DNA of 64,000 bases from Rhodopseudomonas boonkerdii. GTDB lineage: Bacteria; Pseudomonadota; Alphaproteobacteria; Rhizobiales; Xanthobacteraceae. Where the stretch lies: assembly GCF_021184025.1 (NCBI RefSeq), contig NZ_CP036537.1:310001-374000 (forward strand). The letters are read 5' to 3'. Under the pieces are notes generated by a model, which saw only the letters and a list, made by a program, of their open reading frames with translations, had not been told where the DNA came from and did no database searches. Positions within the stretch are counted from its first letter, which is position 1. Each line of letters opens with the position of its first letter. Positions 17,578 through 28,721 of this stretch are shown here, in pieces. Both the position numbers and the translations under genes were made by a program.

Positions 17578-18558
17578 CTACGCCACCGCCCTCATTCTTT
17601 TCCGATCCACCACCGCTTCCGCCCGAGCGGTTTCGGCGGCGTGAGGCGGCGTTGCGGGCGATCTGGAAACGATGATTTGTCCGCGGGCAACTGCAGGTCC
17701 TGGAAACGGATCCACTGTGCCCGCCACCTCCCGGAGCGGCTTCGGTTTGTCGGCCCAATGCAGTGCTGTGTAGTCGAAGCCAAGTTCGATGGTCGGCTTC
17801 ACGACCTCGAAATAGGGCGAGATGTCGAAATCGCGCGGCATATACAGCGAGGAATGGCGAATATGCAGGATTTCGCGCCGCGCCTGCCGGCTGCCCGCGC
17901 GGGTGATCTTCGGCAGGATCGGATAGCGCACGGCTTCGAAAGCCTGTGCGATCAGTGCGGAGCAGATAATTTTCGTGGGATCGCCGGAGCCGATCGCGAT
18001 CATGCGCCGCCGCCAGCGTTGCGGGATCGGCAGCGGAATCAAAAAGCGCATCAGGTCGACGATGTTCTTGGTATCGTAACCGAAACCGACGCGATTGATC
18101 GCATAGCGGCATACCGTAGTGCGATCCTCATAGGACAAGCCAACCGGCCGGCACACGCGCGTATGGAACGAATAATATTTCGACAGCGGCGCCGTGGTGA
18201 CGCCCTCGCCGATATTGGCCTCGATCAGCACATGTGGTTCGCCAGTCGGTTCGACAGCGCCGTCGATCGGCCCGACATACAGTGCGGCATGCGACCAGGT
18301 CGATTGGGTGAGATACTTGATGATGCCGGAAACGCGATTGTTGCCCTCGACCAGCAGCACGTCGCCCTCGCGGATCACATCGTGCAGGCGCTCGGGATCG
18401 CTGGGCGTGAATGGCTCATAGCCCGGCACTTCCTTCTGCAGATATCCGGCAATCAATTTGCCGACGGTATCGAGCATGATGCCCATGACGCTGGCCCCGA
18501 TTGCGGCTCGTAGCGACCGCTTTGTCCCTGCCTTCATCATGGACGCCAGCCATTGCAA
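17578..18558 (-). CDS. YiiX/YebB-like permuted papain-fold (NlpC/P60 superfamily) protein
   Basis: A 326-residue protein with an N-terminal hydrophobic/amphipathic stretch (about residues 15-45), then a permuted NlpC/P60-like domain: REGDVLLVEGNNRVSGIIKY, a histidine in TWSHAALYVGP and, C-terminal to it, a cysteine in KIICSALIAQAFEAV. Such circularly permuted papain-like proteins place His before Cys. Likely role is hydrolysis of an amide or ester, possibly at the envelope; the substrate is unknown. The tail after residue 300 is Pro/Ala/Arg rich. Convergent with the ABC permease; an alternative start is MMKAGTKR a few codons in. Confidence 0.75.
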   Translation of the reverse strand: MQWLASMMKAGTKRSLRAAIGASVMGIMLDTVGKLIAGYLQKEVPGYEPFTPSDPERLHDVIREGDVLLVEGNNRVSGIIKYLTQSTWSHAALYVGPIDGAVEPTGEPHVLIEANIGEGVTTAPLSKYYSFHTRVCRPVGLSYEDRTTVCRYAINRVGFGYDTKNIVDLMRFLIPLPIPQRWRRRMIAIGSGDPTKIICSALIAQAFEAVRYPILPKITRAGSRQARREILHIRHSSLYMPRDFDISPYFEVVKPTIELGFDYTALHWADKPKPLREVAGTVDPFPGPAVARGQIIVSRSPATPPHAAETARAEAVVDRKRMRAVA

Positions 18559-18677
18559 TTTGGTTCATGCACAGGCACCGGCGTTAACGCGCGATTTGCC
18601 ATGAGGGTTGCTGCCGGCAGGCGAATACTGCAAGGTTCGCGGGACGTTCTCATGTTCAGCATCATTTCGGAAACCAT

Positions 18678-20105
18678 GTGATGACTTTCTCGCGCCGCGC
18701 ATTTTTTTCGGCGTCGGCCGGATTGACGCTTGCGCCATTCACATCTGCATCATGGCTCGGCGCAAGCGCGCGGGCTGCGACATTGCCGCGCGATGTCGAT
18801 GTGGTGGTGATCGGTGCCGGTGCGGCCGGCGTTGCCGCAGCGCGACGCATTCAGGCTGCGGGACGCAGGGTCATCGTGCTCGAAGCCTCGGCGCAGATCG
18901 GCGGACGCTGCGCCACGGACAGTTCGACCTTCGATGTTCCGCTCGATCTCGGTGCGCGCTGGCTGCATACGCCAGAAACCAATGCGCTGGTGAAACTCGC
19001 GCGGGGCGCCGGTATCGAGGTCTCGCCCTCGCCGCCCAGCCAGAAACTGCGCATCGGGCGCCGCAACGCACGCGCTGCAGAGACCGAGGATCTGCTGGCT
19101 ACTTTCGTACGCGCCACCCGCGCGATCGACGAGGCGGCGCGTCGCGGCGACAACTCTTGCGCGGCCGCCCTGCCGAAAGACCTTGGCGATTGGAACGCCA
19201 CTGTCGATTTTGCCCTTGGCGCCTATGCCACCGGCAAGGACCTGAAAGATCTCTCGGCGCTCGATCAGTCGCGCGCCGAAGATCGCGCCATCTCGGTCGC
19301 CACGCGTCAGGGCCTTGGCGTCGTCATGGCAAAACTGGGCGAGAGCGTGCCTGTCGCGCTATCGACGCCGGCCACGCGGATTACATGGAGCGGCCGCGAT
19401 ATCGGCGTCGAGACAGCGTCAGGCCGCATTGCGGCACGGGCGGTTATCGTCACGGTGTCGAGCAATGTGCTGAATGCGGGTGCAATCAAATTCACACCGG
19501 AGCTGCCGAAGCGCCAGCTCGACGCTGCGGCGAAACTCACCCTCGGCAGTTATGATCGCATCGCGCTCGAACTGAAGGGCAATCCGCTCGGCCTCGGTCG
19601 CGACGAATTGATGATCGAGCAGAGCACGAGCGCGCGCACCGGCGCATTGTTCGCCAACATCGGCGGTTCGTCGCTATGCACGGTGGATGTCGCCGGCTCG
19701 TTCGGCCGCGGCCTTGCGGCGCAGGGCGAAGCCGCCATGGTTGATTTTGCGGCCGAATGGTTGACGAAACTGTTCGGCAGCGACGTCAAGAACGCTGTCC
19801 AGCGCAGCAAGGTGACGCGCTGGGATACGTCGCCCTTCATTCTCGGTGCGATGTCCGCAGCCTCGCCCGGCGGACAGTTTGCCCGCCGCGTGCTGGCCGA
19901 GCCGTTGGGCAATCTCTTCATCGCTGGTGAAGCGACTCATGAGACGTTGTGGGGGACCGTCGACGGCGCGTGGCAAACCGGCGAACGTGCGGCAAGCGCA
20001 GCTTTGAAGAAGATCGGTGCGGTAAAGGAGCCGGACGCAGAGCCGAAGCCGGCAAAGAAGCAGAAGCGCCGCGCGCCGCAATCGAGCAATGCATCGGGAG
20101 AATGA
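18678..20105 (+). CDS. Tat-exported flavin monoamine oxidase family protein
   Basis: A 475-residue FAD enzyme. The N-terminus FSRRAFFSASAG is a twin-arginine motif followed by a hydrophobic core and an ASARA-like cleavage site near residue 35. The Rossmann motif VVVIGAGAAGVAAARRIQAA and IGGRC (about residues 42-80) and the C-terminal FIAGEATHETLWGTVDGAW bind FAD. The family oxidises amines to aldehydes with release of peroxide; the substrate here is unknown. The last 30 residues are Lys/Pro-rich and probably disordered. Export of a folded, FAD-loaded enzyme fits the Tat signal. Confidence 0.85.
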   Translation: MMTFSRRAFFSASAGLTLAPFTSASWLGASARAATLPRDVDVVVIGAGAAGVAAARRIQAAGRRVIVLEASAQIGGRCATDSSTFDVPLDLGARWLHTPETNALVKLARGAGIEVSPSPPSQKLRIGRRNARAAETEDLLATFVRATRAIDEAARRGDNSCAAALPKDLGDWNATVDFALGAYATGKDLKDLSALDQSRAEDRAISVATRQGLGVVMAKLGESVPVALSTPATRITWSGRDIGVETASGRIAARAVIVTVSSNVLNAGAIKFTPELPKRQLDAAAKLTLGSYDRIALELKGNPLGLGRDELMIEQSTSARTGALFANIGGSSLCTVDVAGSFGRGLAAQGEAAMVDFAAEWLTKLFGSDVKNAVQRSKVTRWDTSPFILGAMSAASPGGQFARRVLAEPLGNLFIAGEATHETLWGTVDGAWQTGERAASAALKKIGAVKEPDAEPKPAKKQKRRAPQSSNASGE

Positions 20106-20136
20106 AGCCGTTGCTGTGTTCGACGCAGGAACGAAT

Positions 20137-20904
20137 TTACCGGAACAGCCCGTCGAACAGCGGCAGGCCAATGACCGCCGAGACCGCGATCAGCGCGTAG
20201 CAGATTCGCCGAAACAGTTCGTCGCTCGCCTTGCCGAACAGTTTCGAACCGATCCAGAGGCCCAGCCCGAACAGCGGCCCCGTAATGACGGCGAGGCCTA
20301 GAATGGCGGTGCTCCACAACCCGCCGACCGAATAGCTGATGGTGATCAGAACGTCGGCAATTGCGAAATAGAGGATGATATTGGCGCGCACGACCGCAGC
20401 AACCGCGGCATCACGCAGCCAGTACAGCACGACCGGTGGCCCGCCGAGTTGCGCAAGGCCGCCGAAAAAGCCGGCCAGCGTGCCGACGCTGACGGTAACA
20501 GGGATGGTCGGCCGTCCCGGATAGCGCCAGCCCGAGGCAAGGAGCAACAACAGGAGAAGGATCAGTGCCGCGATGCCCCAGCGTACCGCCAGCGGATCGG
20601 CAAAGGCCAGCGCTGCGGTGCCAATGGGCACGCCAATCAGAGCGCCGAGCGAGATAATTCCGACATCGCGTTTGTCGGCATGGCGCACGGCATTCGGGAT
20701 CAGGGGCAGCGACGTCGCGAAATCGATCAGCAACAGCAGCGGCGACGCCACTTTGGCGCCGACGATGCTCGACGCCAGCGGAATGAAGATCAGCGCGGAG
20801 CCGAAACCCGAGAATCCGCGCGCCAGGCCCGCGATAAAAGCTGCAACCGCAATGAAAACGAGCGACGTGGTCGAATAGGCGACCAGGCCGAGCGTCCCCA
20901 TCAT
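20137..20904 (-). CDS. TauE/SafE family (sulfite exporter-like) membrane protein
   Basis: A 255-residue protein with about eight membrane segments and the two repeated family motifs: [20 protein letters not shown] in the first half and [20 protein letters not shown] in the second. Members move sulfite, sulfoacetate or other organic anions; the substrate is not predictable. Its ATG overlaps the pheT stop by 4 bp (ATGA), so it may be expressed as the last gene of the pheST transcript. Confidence 0.88.
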   Translation of the reverse strand: MMGTLGLVAYSTTSLVFIAVAAFIAGLARGFSGFGSALIFIPLASSIVGAKVASPLLLLIDFATSLPLIPNAVRHADKRDVGIISLGALIGVPIGTAALAFADPLAVRWGIAALILLLLLLLASGWRYPGRPTIPVTVSVGTLAGFFGGLAQLGGPPVVLYWLRDAAVAAVVRANIILYFAIADVLITISYSVGGLWSTAILGLAVITGPLFGLGLWIGSKLFGKASDELFRRICYALIAVSAVIGLPLFDGLFR

Positions 20905-23306
20905 GCGCGCAACGTGCCGCCTGTTTTCTTCGTCACCTCGGCCACGATCTTGGCCGCCACCGCCTCGATTTCCTGATCGGTCAGCGTCTTTTCGCGCGGC
21001 TGGAGCGTCACGGCGATGGCCACCGACTTCTTGTCGTCGTCGACGCCCTTGCCTTCATAGACGTCGAACACGGTGACACCGGTCACCAGCTTCTTGTCCA
21101 CGCCGGCAGCCGCCTTGACGATGTCGCCGGACTTCACCTTGCGGTCGACGATGAAGGCGAAATCGCGCGATACCGGCTGGAACGCGGAGAGTTCCAGCAA
21201 CGGCTTGGCGCGTGTGGCCTTCTGCTTCGCATCCGGGATACGGTCGAGAAGCACTTCGAATGCCATCAGGGGACCGTCGGCGCCAAGCGTTTCCAGCGCG
21301 CGGGGATGCAGCTCGCCGAACATGCCGAGAATATTCTGCGGCCCGATCTGGATGGTGCCGGAACGGCCCGGATGCAGCCAGTCGGCCCCACCCGGAACGA
21401 TCTGCAATGCCTGCATCGGTGCGCCCGCAGCCGCGAGTACAGCGAAAGCATCGGCCTTGGCATCGAGCGCCGTGGCGGCGCTGGCGCCCGTCCAGTGGCG
21501 GCCGATCCCGTCCGACGAAGCGAGACCGCGGCGGACGCCCGCGGCAGCCATGACCTGATCTTGCGGGCGATCGCCCTTGAAGATCTGGCCGACCTCGAAC
21601 AGCGCGAGATCGGAGGAGCCGCGATGGGCATTGGCCTGTGCGACCGCGATGAGGCCCGGCAACAGGCTCGGCCGCATGTCGGAAAGATCCGATGCGATCG
21701 GGTTGGCCAGTGCCAGTTCAGGTTTGCCGCCGCCGAACACTTCGGCATGGGGCTTCGAGATGAACGACCATGTGACGGTCTCGACGAGGCCCCGCGCGGC
21801 CAGTCCGCGCTTGGCGCGGCGGGTGCGCTGCTGGATCGATGTCAGTACCGGCTTGCGCTGCGCATCGCCACGCGGGAACGGCGTCAGCGGCACCTTGTCA
21901 ACGCCGACGATGCGCATGATCTCCTCGACGATGTCGGCCTTTCCCGTGATATCCATGCGCCACGACGGCACGGCAACCTTCACCACGGCACCGTTACCGG
22001 CGACCGAGAAGCCGAGCCGGTTGAGGATCATGCGCATTTCCGGGAACGGCACGTCGATGGCTGCGAGGCGCTTCACTTCCGCGATCGGGAAGTCGATCAG
22101 GCGATCGTCGCCATAGGTCTTGCCGACCACGATGGCCTCCGAAGGCGTACCGCCGCACAGCTCCATCACCAGCTGGGTGGCGAGTTCGAGGCCGGGCACC
22201 ATGAAGGCCGGGTCGACGCCGCGCTCGAAGCGATAGCGCGCGTCCGAATTGATGCCGAGCTTGCGGCCGGTCTGCGCGATATTGATCTCGTTCCACAGCG
22301 CGGATTCGATCAGCACATCGGTGGTGTCGTCCGAACAGCCCGACGCTTCGCCACCCATGATGCCGGCGAGCGATTCGACACCGTGATCGTCGGCAATGAC
22401 GCAGATCTTGTCGTCGAGCTTGTAGGTCTTGCCGTCGAGCGCGAGCAGCGTCTCGCCATCTTTCGCGCGGCGCACGACGAGGTCGCCCTTCACCTTGGCG
22501 GCGTCGAACACATGCAGCGGGCGGGCGCGATCGAATGTCAGGTAGTTGGTGATATCGACCAGCGCATTGATCGGGCGCAGGCCGATGGAGGTCAATTTCT
22601 TCTGCAGCCATTCCGGCGACGGGCCGTTCTTGACGCCGCGCACGAGGCGCAGCGCGAAGCCCGGACACAGCTTTGCGTCCTCGACCGTCACCTTTACTGG
22701 GCATGGAAATTCGCCCTTCACCGGACGGATGGCCGGATTCTTGAACACGCCCATATCGGCTGCGGCGAGATCGCGCGCGATGCCGGCGACGCCGGTGCAG
22801 TCCTGGCGGTTCGGCGTCAGGTTGATCTCGATGACGGGGTCGCCGAGCTTGGCCCAATCCGCATAAGCAGCGCCGACGGGAGCATCAGGCGGCAGCTCGA
22901 TGATGCCATCGATGGCATCGGGCATGCCGAGTTCGCTCGCCGAGCACATCATGCCCTGGCTTTCGACACCGCGGATATTGCCGAGGCCGATGGTGAAGTC
23001 CTTGCCCGGAATATAGGTGCCCGGCCGTGCCAGCACGGTCTTGAGCCCTGCTCGCGCATTCGGTGCGCCGCAAACGATCTGCAGCGGCTTGTCGTCGCCG
23101 GCATCGACGGTGCAGACGCGCAGGCGATCGGCGTTCGGATGCTGCTCGGCGGTCACGATCTCGGCGATCGTGAACGGCGCCAAGAGCTTTGCCTTGTCCT
23201 CGATATGCTCGACCTCGAGCCCGATCATGGTGAGCTTGTCGCTCAGCTGATCCAATGTCGCGTCGGTGTCGAGATGGTCCTTCAGCCAGGAGAGGGAGAA
23301 TTTCAC
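20901..23306 (-). CDS. pheT: Phenylalanine--tRNA ligase beta subunit
   Basis: An 801-residue subunit, full length. Domain order: N-terminal B1, OB-fold tRNA-binding insertion (about residues 40-150; [20 protein letters not shown]), B3/B4 editing domain, B5 domain (about 400-475) and the C-terminal FDX-ACB anticodon-binding domain ([20 protein letters not shown] near 720). With PheS it forms the alpha2-beta2 enzyme. The start is GTG, overlapping the pheS stop by 4 bp (GTGA), which ensures coupled translation. Confidence 0.98.
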   Translation of the reverse strand: MKFSLSWLKDHLDTDATLDQLSDKLTMIGLEVEHIEDKAKLLAPFTIAEIVTAEQHPNADRLRVCTVDAGDDKPLQIVCGAPNARAGLKTVLARPGTYIPGKDFTIGLGNIRGVESQGMMCSASELGMPDAIDGIIELPPDAPVGAAYADWAKLGDPVIEINLTPNRQDCTGVAGIARDLAAADMGVFKNPAIRPVKGEFPCPVKVTVEDAKLCPGFALRLVRGVKNGPSPEWLQKKLTSIGLRPINALVDITNYLTFDRARPLHVFDAAKVKGDLVVRRAKDGETLLALDGKTYKLDDKICVIADDHGVESLAGIMGGEASGCSDDTTDVLIESALWNEINIAQTGRKLGINSDARYRFERGVDPAFMVPGLELATQLVMELCGGTPSEAIVVGKTYGDDRLIDFPIAEVKRLAAIDVPFPEMRMILNRLGFSVAGNGAVVKVAVPSWRMDITGKADIVEEIMRIVGVDKVPLTPFPRGDAQRKPVLTSIQQRTRRAKRGLAARGLVETVTWSFISKPHAEVFGGGKPELALANPIASDLSDMRPSLLPGLIAVAQANAHRGSSDLALFEVGQIFKGDRPQDQVMAAAGVRRGLASSDGIGRHWTGASAATALDAKADAFAVLAAAGAPMQALQIVPGGADWLHPGRSGTIQIGPQNILGMFGELHPRALETLGADGPLMAFEVLLDRIPDAKQKATRAKPLLELSAFQPVSRDFAFIVDRKVKSGDIVKAAAGVDKKLVTGVTVFDVYEGKGVDDDKKSVAIAVTLQPREKTLTDQEIEAVAAKIVAEVTKKTGGTLRA

Positions 23307-24385
23307 GAGCTCAGTCCTCCGGCCAGCGTCGGTACTTCAAGCGGCTTGAAGCCATAGTGGTTCAGCCAGCGCACATCGCCTTCGAACAGCTGGCGCAGAT
23401 CGGCCATGCCGTATTTCAGCATCGCGATACGGTCGATGCCCATGCCCCAGGCAAAGCCCTGATACACGTCGGGATCGATATCACAGGCGCGCAATACGTT
23501 CGGATGCACCATGCCGCAGCCGAGAATTTCCAGCCAATCCTCGCCTTCGCCGAAGCGGATCTCGTTCTTGTCGCGGCGGCACTGGATATCGACTTCCAGC
23601 GACGGCTCGGTGAACGGGAAGAAGGACGGGCGGAAACGCATATTGACGTGATCGACCTCGAAGAACGCCTTGCAGAATTCCTGCAGGATCCATTTGAGGT
23701 GGCCGAGATGCGAGGTCTTGTCGATGACGAGGCCTTCGACCTGATGGAACATCGGCGTGTGCGTCTGGTCGCTGTCGCTGCGATAGGTGCGGCCCGGACA
23801 GATCACGCGGATTGGCGGCTTCTGGCTCAGCATGGTGCGCACCTGCACCGGCGAGGTGTGGGTACGCAGCAGCAGGCGCGAACCGTCTTCCTTCGGATTG
23901 AAGTAGAAGGTGTCGTGCATCTCGCGGGCCGGATGGCCTTCGGGGAAATTCAGCTTGGTGAAGTTGTAGTCGTCGGTCTCGATATCGGGACCTTCGGCGA
24001 CGGCAAAACCCATATCGGCGAAGATCGTCGTCAACTCGTCCCAGGTCTGGCTCAGCGGATGGATGCGGCCGAGTTCGGCCGGGCCGTCGCGCAGCGGCAG
24101 CGTCACGTCGATGGTCTCGGACGCAAGGCGGGCGTCGAGTGCAGCGGACTTCAGCACGTCGCGGCGCGCGGTCAGCGCCTGCGTCACCGCCTCCTTGGCG
24201 AGATTGATCGCCGCACCTTCGGTCTTACGCTCGTCCGGCGTCATCTTGCCGAGGGTGGCGAGCAGGGCGGAGATCGAGCCCTTCTTGCCGAGCGCGCCGA
24301 CGCGCACGGCTTCGAGCGCGGCTTCATCAGCAGCACTGGCGATATCCGCCAAGATAGTTTGTTGAAGCGTCGTCAGGTCGGACAT
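23303..24385 (-). CDS. pheS: Phenylalanine--tRNA ligase alpha subunit
   Basis: A 360-residue class II aminoacyl-tRNA synthetase subunit. The N-terminal coiled coil binds tRNA; motif 2 ([20 protein letters not shown]) and motif 3 ([18 protein letters not shown]) form the active site, with [12 protein letters not shown] between. The ATG at 24385 has GAGG 6 bases upstream and was preferred to an in-frame TTG two codons earlier. It lies 180 bp downstream of rplT, with a hairpin repeat in the gap. Confidence 0.97.
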   Translation of the reverse strand: MSDLTTLQQTILADIASAADEAALEAVRVGALGKKGSISALLATLGKMTPDERKTEGAAINLAKEAVTQALTARRDVLKSAALDARLASETIDVTLPLRDGPAELGRIHPLSQTWDELTTIFADMGFAVAEGPDIETDDYNFTKLNFPEGHPAREMHDTFYFNPKEDGSRLLLRTHTSPVQVRTMLSQKPPIRVICPGRTYRSDSDQTHTPMFHQVEGLVIDKTSHLGHLKWILQEFCKAFFEVDHVNMRFRPSFFPFTEPSLEVDIQCRRDKNEIRFGEGEDWLEILGCGMVHPNVLRACDIDPDVYQGFAWGMGIDRIAMLKYGMADLRQLFEGDVRWLNHYGFKPLEVPTLAGGLSS

Positions 24386-24488
24386 CGGCAACCTCGATCA
24401 AAGAGGCGGGCGCCTCTTGCTGTCGTCGTCCCCGAAGGAGTTCGGGTGCGCCGTTCTACAGCCGGTTTTGCAGGGGTTTAAGACGCCA

Positions 24489-24531
24489 ATGGCCGGAACA
24501 GGAGCGCTCGGAAGCGCTACTGCCCGGCCAT
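24489..24531. repeat. Nested hairpin between rplT and pheS
   Basis: Outer arms ATGGCCGG and CCGGCCAT (24489-24496 and 24524-24531) enclose an inner pair AGCGCT / AGCGCT. The spacing gives a long cruciform-like hairpin in the rplT-pheS gap. No T-run follows on the minus strand, so it is more likely a dispersed palindromic repeat or a processing site than a terminator. It is the only structure seen in the leader of pheST, and no leader peptide rich in Phe codons was found. Confidence 0.55.
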
Positions 24532-24564
24532 GACAATGTCGATAGATCCGCGAGAGCGGAAAGC

Positions 24565-24924
24565 TTAGGCCGCCAGCGCAGCCTTGGCCTTCTCAGCGAT
24601 CGCGTTGAACGCCGCCGGCTCGTTGATCGCGAGATCAGACAGAACCTTGCGGTCGACAGTGATGCCGGACTTGGCAAGACCGTTGATAAACACGCTGTAG
24701 GTCATGCCGAGCGGACGGACGGCAGCGTTGAGACGCTGGATCCAGAGGGCGCGGAACGTACGCTTCTTGCGCTTGCGATCGCGGAACGCATATTGGCCGG
24801 CCTTGTCGACGGCGGCCTTGGCGGCGCGGATCGTGTTCTTGCGACGACCGCGGAAACCCTTGGCGGCCTTGTAGACTTTCTTGTGCTTGGCATGAGCCGT
24901 CACACCGCGTTTAACGCGAGCCAT
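24565..24924 (-). CDS. rplT: 50S ribosomal protein L20
   Basis: A 119-residue, strongly basic protein beginning [20 protein letters not shown], the invariant L20 N-terminal extension that threads into 23S rRNA, followed by the globular domain ([20 protein letters not shown], then [12 protein letters not shown]). L20 is an early assembly protein and, in E. coli, the translational repressor of the rpmI-rplT mRNA. It follows rpmI by 68 bp. Confidence 0.98.
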   Translation of the reverse strand: MARVKRGVTAHAKHKKVYKAAKGFRGRRKNTIRAAKAAVDKAGQYAFRDRKRKKRTFRALWIQRLNAAVRPLGMTYSVFINGLAKSGITVDRKVLSDLAINEPAAFNAIAEKAKAALAA

Positions 24925-24992
24925 GACTGATCTCCTTCATCTGAATAGCAAAAAGGGGTGAGATGCACCGCGCAAGGCGCGGTCGCAGGCGA

Positions 24993-25193
24993 TCAGGCGT
25001 TTGGCAGGAAGTACTGCTTGATATTGTCGCCGTCGGTCTTGAACAGCACGCGGGTGCCGCGGAGCTGGCGGATCTGCTTCTTGGTCCGCTTGATCATACC
25101 GTGGCGCTTACCGGCATGGGCCGACACAACTTTGCCGGTGCCGGTGACTTTGAAGCGCTTTTTAGCGCCCGACTTGGTCTTCAACTTGGGCAT
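24993..25193 (-). CDS. rpmI: 50S ribosomal protein L35
   Basis: A 66-residue basic protein starting [20 protein letters not shown], a full match to L35 in length and motif, ending [22 protein letters not shown] precedes the ATG. It heads the rpmI-rplT pair; in this genome infC is not directly upstream but about 620 bp away, with a small plus-strand frame and a repeat between, so rpmI must have its own promoter in the 25194-25480 stretch or depend on infC read-through. Confidence 0.97.
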   Translation of the reverse strand: MPKLKTKSGAKKRFKVTGTGKVVSAHAGKRHGMIKRTKKQIRQLRGTRVLFKTDGDNIKQYFLPNA

Positions 25194-25490
25194 TTTGCTC
25201 TCCTCTCGCCACGCAGAAAACGCCCCGGAGGGCGCTGCGTCGGCTGAAAATGCTCGTTAGAGCGTTGATTGTGCTCAGTTATTTCCGAAATGAAATAAGC
25301 CTGCACGAACGTCGCCACGGCAGCCCTTAATCAGCCGGGCGGCGAAGGCTGGGCTTATGGCAGAGATGGGACGGCTTGGCAACGTTTAACGCGTCTCAAC
25401 TTTTTGCCGAAAGGATGGCGCAGCTCTGGCCGACTCGGCTATGCATGCCTATCTGCTGCGAAGTATTCGATCATTGAAAGGACAACAAGA

Positions 25491-25637
25491 ATGGTCCGCA
25501 ATCGACGCGCCGCCGCCCGTGCGGTTGCCATCCAGCAAGAATCCGCCGCCCAGGCCGCCGCCGGCTGGCTGTTCGTAGCCGCAGGTCTTGCCGCCGTGAC
25601 CGCTCTGGCCGGGGCGCTTTCGTTCGTTCTGGGTTGA
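25491..25637 (+). CDS. Small single-pass membrane protein, hypothetical
   Basis: A 48-residue frame starting ATG at 25491 with AAAGGA 8 bases upstream: a basic N-terminus MVRNRRAAARAVAIQQESAA followed by a hydrophobic segment (WLFVAAGLAAVTALAGALSF) and the stop. The good ribosome site and clean topology favour a real gene, although it is short. Its stop is directly followed by a palindromic repeat. It lies in opposite orientation between infC and rpmI, splitting the usual translation-factor block. Confidence 0.5.
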   Translation: MVRNRRAAARAVAIQQESAAQAAAGWLFVAAGLAAVTALAGALSFVLG

Positions 25638-25641
25638 TGCC

Positions 25642-25739
25642 GTAGGACGGGTAGAGCGCAGCGAAACCCATCGACCTCACAGCCCAGACATTGATGGGTT
25701 TCGTTCCGGCGCCATGCGCCTGCGCTTTACCCGTCCTAC
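25642..25739. repeat. Long imperfect palindrome (TAGGACGGGTA family), possible bidirectional terminator
   Basis: The left arm GTAGGACGGGTAGAGCGCAG continues CGAAACCCATC; the right arm carries GATGGGTTTCG and CTGCGCTTTACCCGTCCTAC with a small insertion. The two arms span 98 bp and pair almost entirely. It separates a plus-strand small gene from the minus-strand infC, both ending here. A short relative, AGGACGGGT...ACCCGTCCT, is at 27417-27447. Repeats of this kind are common between genes in Bradyrhizobium-like genomes. Confidence 0.75.
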
Positions 25740-25810
25740 AAATCCCGCGCCGCCAAAAGAAAAGGCCCGCCAAAATGACGGGCCGGAATTCTCGGTTGGT
25801 CTGATCGCGT

Positions 25811-26350
<540 letters not shown>

Positions 26351-26627
26351 GGGGTATTCTCCACTGTTGTGAGGGGAAGGCGGCAGTTTGTCGGAATAAG
26401 GCGTGTCGAGCAAGCAAACTCACATCACACGGCATCAGGTCGCCTCAATCCGCGGCTTTTCCGCCACGCCAGACCCGACAATCGTCCGCCAACCGGACGC
26501 AGCCCACATAGAGCGCCGTGACGCGTTCCGCAAGCGTCTGTTCCGCTCGGCAACGTGCTGCGGGCGTTGACGTTCCAGCCCGGCTCCAGCAAACACCACC
26601 GCAGTTCCAGCAGGATGGAGATCGCTT

Positions 26628-27407
26628 ATGAGCGTACCGGCGCCCGATCCGAGTTTCATCACGGTCGGCAGCGGCACCGATGGCCGGCAGATTGCCATGC
26701 GGGTTCGCGAAGGTGCAGCGCCGGGGCTGTTTTGGATGAGCGGTTTCAAATCCGACATGCAGGGCGGCAAGGCGGTGGCGCTGGATGAATGGGCGGCGCA
26801 GCATGGCCGCGCCTGCGTGCGGTTCGATTATTCCGGCCACGGCGAATCCGGCGGTAAGTTCGAAGACGGCACCATCGGTAGCTGGCTCGAGGACGGTCTC
26901 GCCGCCTTCGATGCGGCCTGCCAAGGGCCGCAGATCGTGGTCGGCTCCTCCATGGGGGGGTGGATGGCGCTACTCCTGGCGCGTGCGATCGCCCGTCGTG
27001 GCAGGGCTGGCCGGGCCTCGCTGCGCGCGCTGGTGCTGATCGCGCCGGCCCCGGATTTCACCGAAGAGCTGATGTGGAAAGAATTTTCGCCGGAAATCCG
27101 CGCGGAGATCGAGGCCACCGGGCAATGGCTGAGGCCGTCGGACTATGGCGATCCCTATCCGATCACCAGGCGATTGATCGAGGAGGGGCGCAATCACCTC
27201 CTGCTCGGTGGTTCCATCGATGTCGGCTGTCCCGTGCGCATTCTGCAGGGGCGGCAAGATCCCGACGTGCCGTGGCAGCACGCCTTCCGTCTCGCCGAGC
27301 GGCTGCCAAGCGAGGATGTGGTGCTGACCATGATTCAGGACGGCGATCACCGCCTGTCGCGCCCGCAGGATATCGGACGGCTCCTGGCGACGGTGGCGGA
27401 GTTCTGA
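26628..27407 (+). CDS. Alpha/beta hydrolase
   Basis: A 259-residue cytoplasmic hydrolase. The nucleophile elbow GSSMGG places the catalytic serine at 108; the acid is likely the Asp of LQGRQDPDVPW and the base the His of DGDHRLSRP. FDYSGHGESGG fits the oxyanion side. The family includes acyl-esterases and thioesterases related to human ABHD10; the substrate is unknown. A GGAG lies 6 bases before the ATG. It is divergent from infC across a 277-bp gap and ends at a hairpin shared with queG. Confidence 0.8.
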   Translation: MSVPAPDPSFITVGSGTDGRQIAMRVREGAAPGLFWMSGFKSDMQGGKAVALDEWAAQHGRACVRFDYSGHGESGGKFEDGTIGSWLEDGLAAFDAACQGPQIVVGSSMGGWMALLLARAIARRGRAGRASLRALVLIAPAPDFTEELMWKEFSPEIRAEIEATGQWLRPSDYGDPYPITRRLIEEGRNHLLLGGSIDVGCPVRILQGRQDPDVPWQHAFRLAERLPSEDVVLTMIQDGDHRLSRPQDIGRLLATVAEF

Positions 27408-27416
27408 CGACGACGC

Positions 27417-27447
27417 AGGACGGGTCGAGCCGAGCGATACCCGTCCT
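27417..27447. terminator. Hairpin between the hydrolase gene and queG
   Basis: Perfect 9-bp arms AGGACGGGT (27417-27425) and ACCCGTCCT (27439-27447) with a 13-base loop, followed by AAAAC on the plus strand (GTTTT on the minus strand side). It sits between the two convergent stops and overlaps the queG stop, so it may terminate both. It is a short relative of the palindrome at 25642-25739. Confidence 0.55.
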
Positions 27448-28570
27448 AAAACACGAGCGGGTCTCGCCACTCGGCGCGCACCAGGTCGTCGCTTTCCGCG
27501 TCGATCATCGATGCGCTTAGCTCAGCAAACTCGTCGCCGGGCTGCAATTGAGCGAGCGCCCAAACCGCAGCGCCACGCACGAGGGAGCTTTCGTCGCTCA
27601 CCAGCCGCTTCGCATCGTCGATCAGCGTTGCATCGCCGGAGTTGCCGATCGCGACCAGAACGTTCCGCAAAAACCGATTGCGGCCGATGCGTTTCACGGG
27701 GGACTTCGTGAACAGCGCGCGAAACGCTGCATCGTCGAGCTTCGATAGTTCAGCAAGCGACGGTGCGCGCAGTTCGTCTCTCGCGGCCAGCTTTGCCTCG
27801 CGGCCTTCCCGCGCGAACTTGTTCCACGGGCATGCCGCCAGGCAATCGTCGCAGCCATAGATGCGGTTGCCCATGGCTTTGCGGAATTCGTGCGGGATCG
27901 GGCCTTTGTGCTCGATGGTGAGGTAGGAAATGCAGCGCCGCGCATCCAAGCGATAAGGTGCGATGAAGGCCGATGTCGGACAGCTGTCGAGACACGCGCG
28001 GCAGGAGCCGCAGCGATCGGTCATCGGCTCGTCGCGCGGCAGCTCCAGCGTGGTGAAGATCGCGCCGAGAAACAGCCAGGAGCCGAACTCGCGCGACACC
28101 ATATTGGTATGCTTGCCCTGCCAGCCCAGACCCGCAGCCGAGGCCAGCGGCTTCTCCATCACTGCGGCCGTATCGACGAAGACTTTTACCTCGCCGCCGG
28201 CTTCACCGATCAGCCAGCGAGCCAGTTGCTTGAGGCGCTTCTTGATGAGGTCGTGATAGTCGTCGCCGCGGGCATAGACCGAGATCGCGGCTCTGGACCG
28301 CTCAGCGAGGATCGTCATCGGGTTCTCGTCCGGTCCGTAATTCATACCGAGCATGATCACGGAGCGCACGTCTCGCCACATCACTTTGGGATCGGCGCGC
28401 CGGCCTGGATTGTCGGCGAGCCATTCCATCTCGCCATGAGCGCCTGCGTCCAGAAAGGCTTCCAGCTTCTCACGCGTGCCATCGATGGCTGCGGGATCGG
28501 TAATGCCGATGGAATCGAAGCCGAGGGTCTTCGCTTCGCGCGCAAGCTTGTCCTTCAGTGTCGTCGTCAC
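27446..28570 (-). CDS. queG: Epoxyqueuosine reductase
   Basis: A 374-residue cobalamin-dependent iron-sulfur enzyme that makes queuosine from epoxyqueuosine in tRNA, the last step of the Q34 pathway. Two 4Fe-4S motifs are visible: [16 protein letters not shown] and [14 protein letters not shown]. The N-terminal cobalamin-binding region is complete ([13 protein letters not shown]). The C-terminal 60 residues form HEAT-like helices ([20 protein letters not shown]) that hold tRNA. Length fits the family. Confidence 0.96.
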   Translation of the reverse strand: MTTTLKDKLAREAKTLGFDSIGITDPAAIDGTREKLEAFLDAGAHGEMEWLADNPGRRADPKVMWRDVRSVIMLGMNYGPDENPMTILAERSRAAISVYARGDDYHDLIKKRLKQLARWLIGEAGGEVKVFVDTAAVMEKPLASAAGLGWQGKHTNMVSREFGSWLFLGAIFTTLELPRDEPMTDRCGSCRACLDSCPTSAFIAPYRLDARRCISYLTIEHKGPIPHEFRKAMGNRIYGCDDCLAACPWNKFAREGREAKLAARDELRAPSLAELSKLDDAAFRALFTKSPVKRIGRNRFLRNVLVAIGNSGDATLIDDAKRLVSDESSLVRGAAVWALAQLQPGDEFAELSASMIDAESDDLVRAEWRDPLVF

Positions 28571-28721
28571 GTTCGGCTCATTTGTCCCGGATGCGGTGCG
28601 GCATTCTTCATGCCGCTCCGCAGAGCCGGGACCGTATCAGACGCCGGAATTTGCAACGGCCCCGGTTCGGCGAAACGATACTGCGTATCGCATCGCGCCC
28701 AGGGCACGGAGTGAGTGCGGC

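Noticed and set aside
24386..24564. T-box or leader peptide controlling pheST
   Set aside because: No run of Phe codons, no T-box sequence, and no T-tract after the hairpin on the coding strand.
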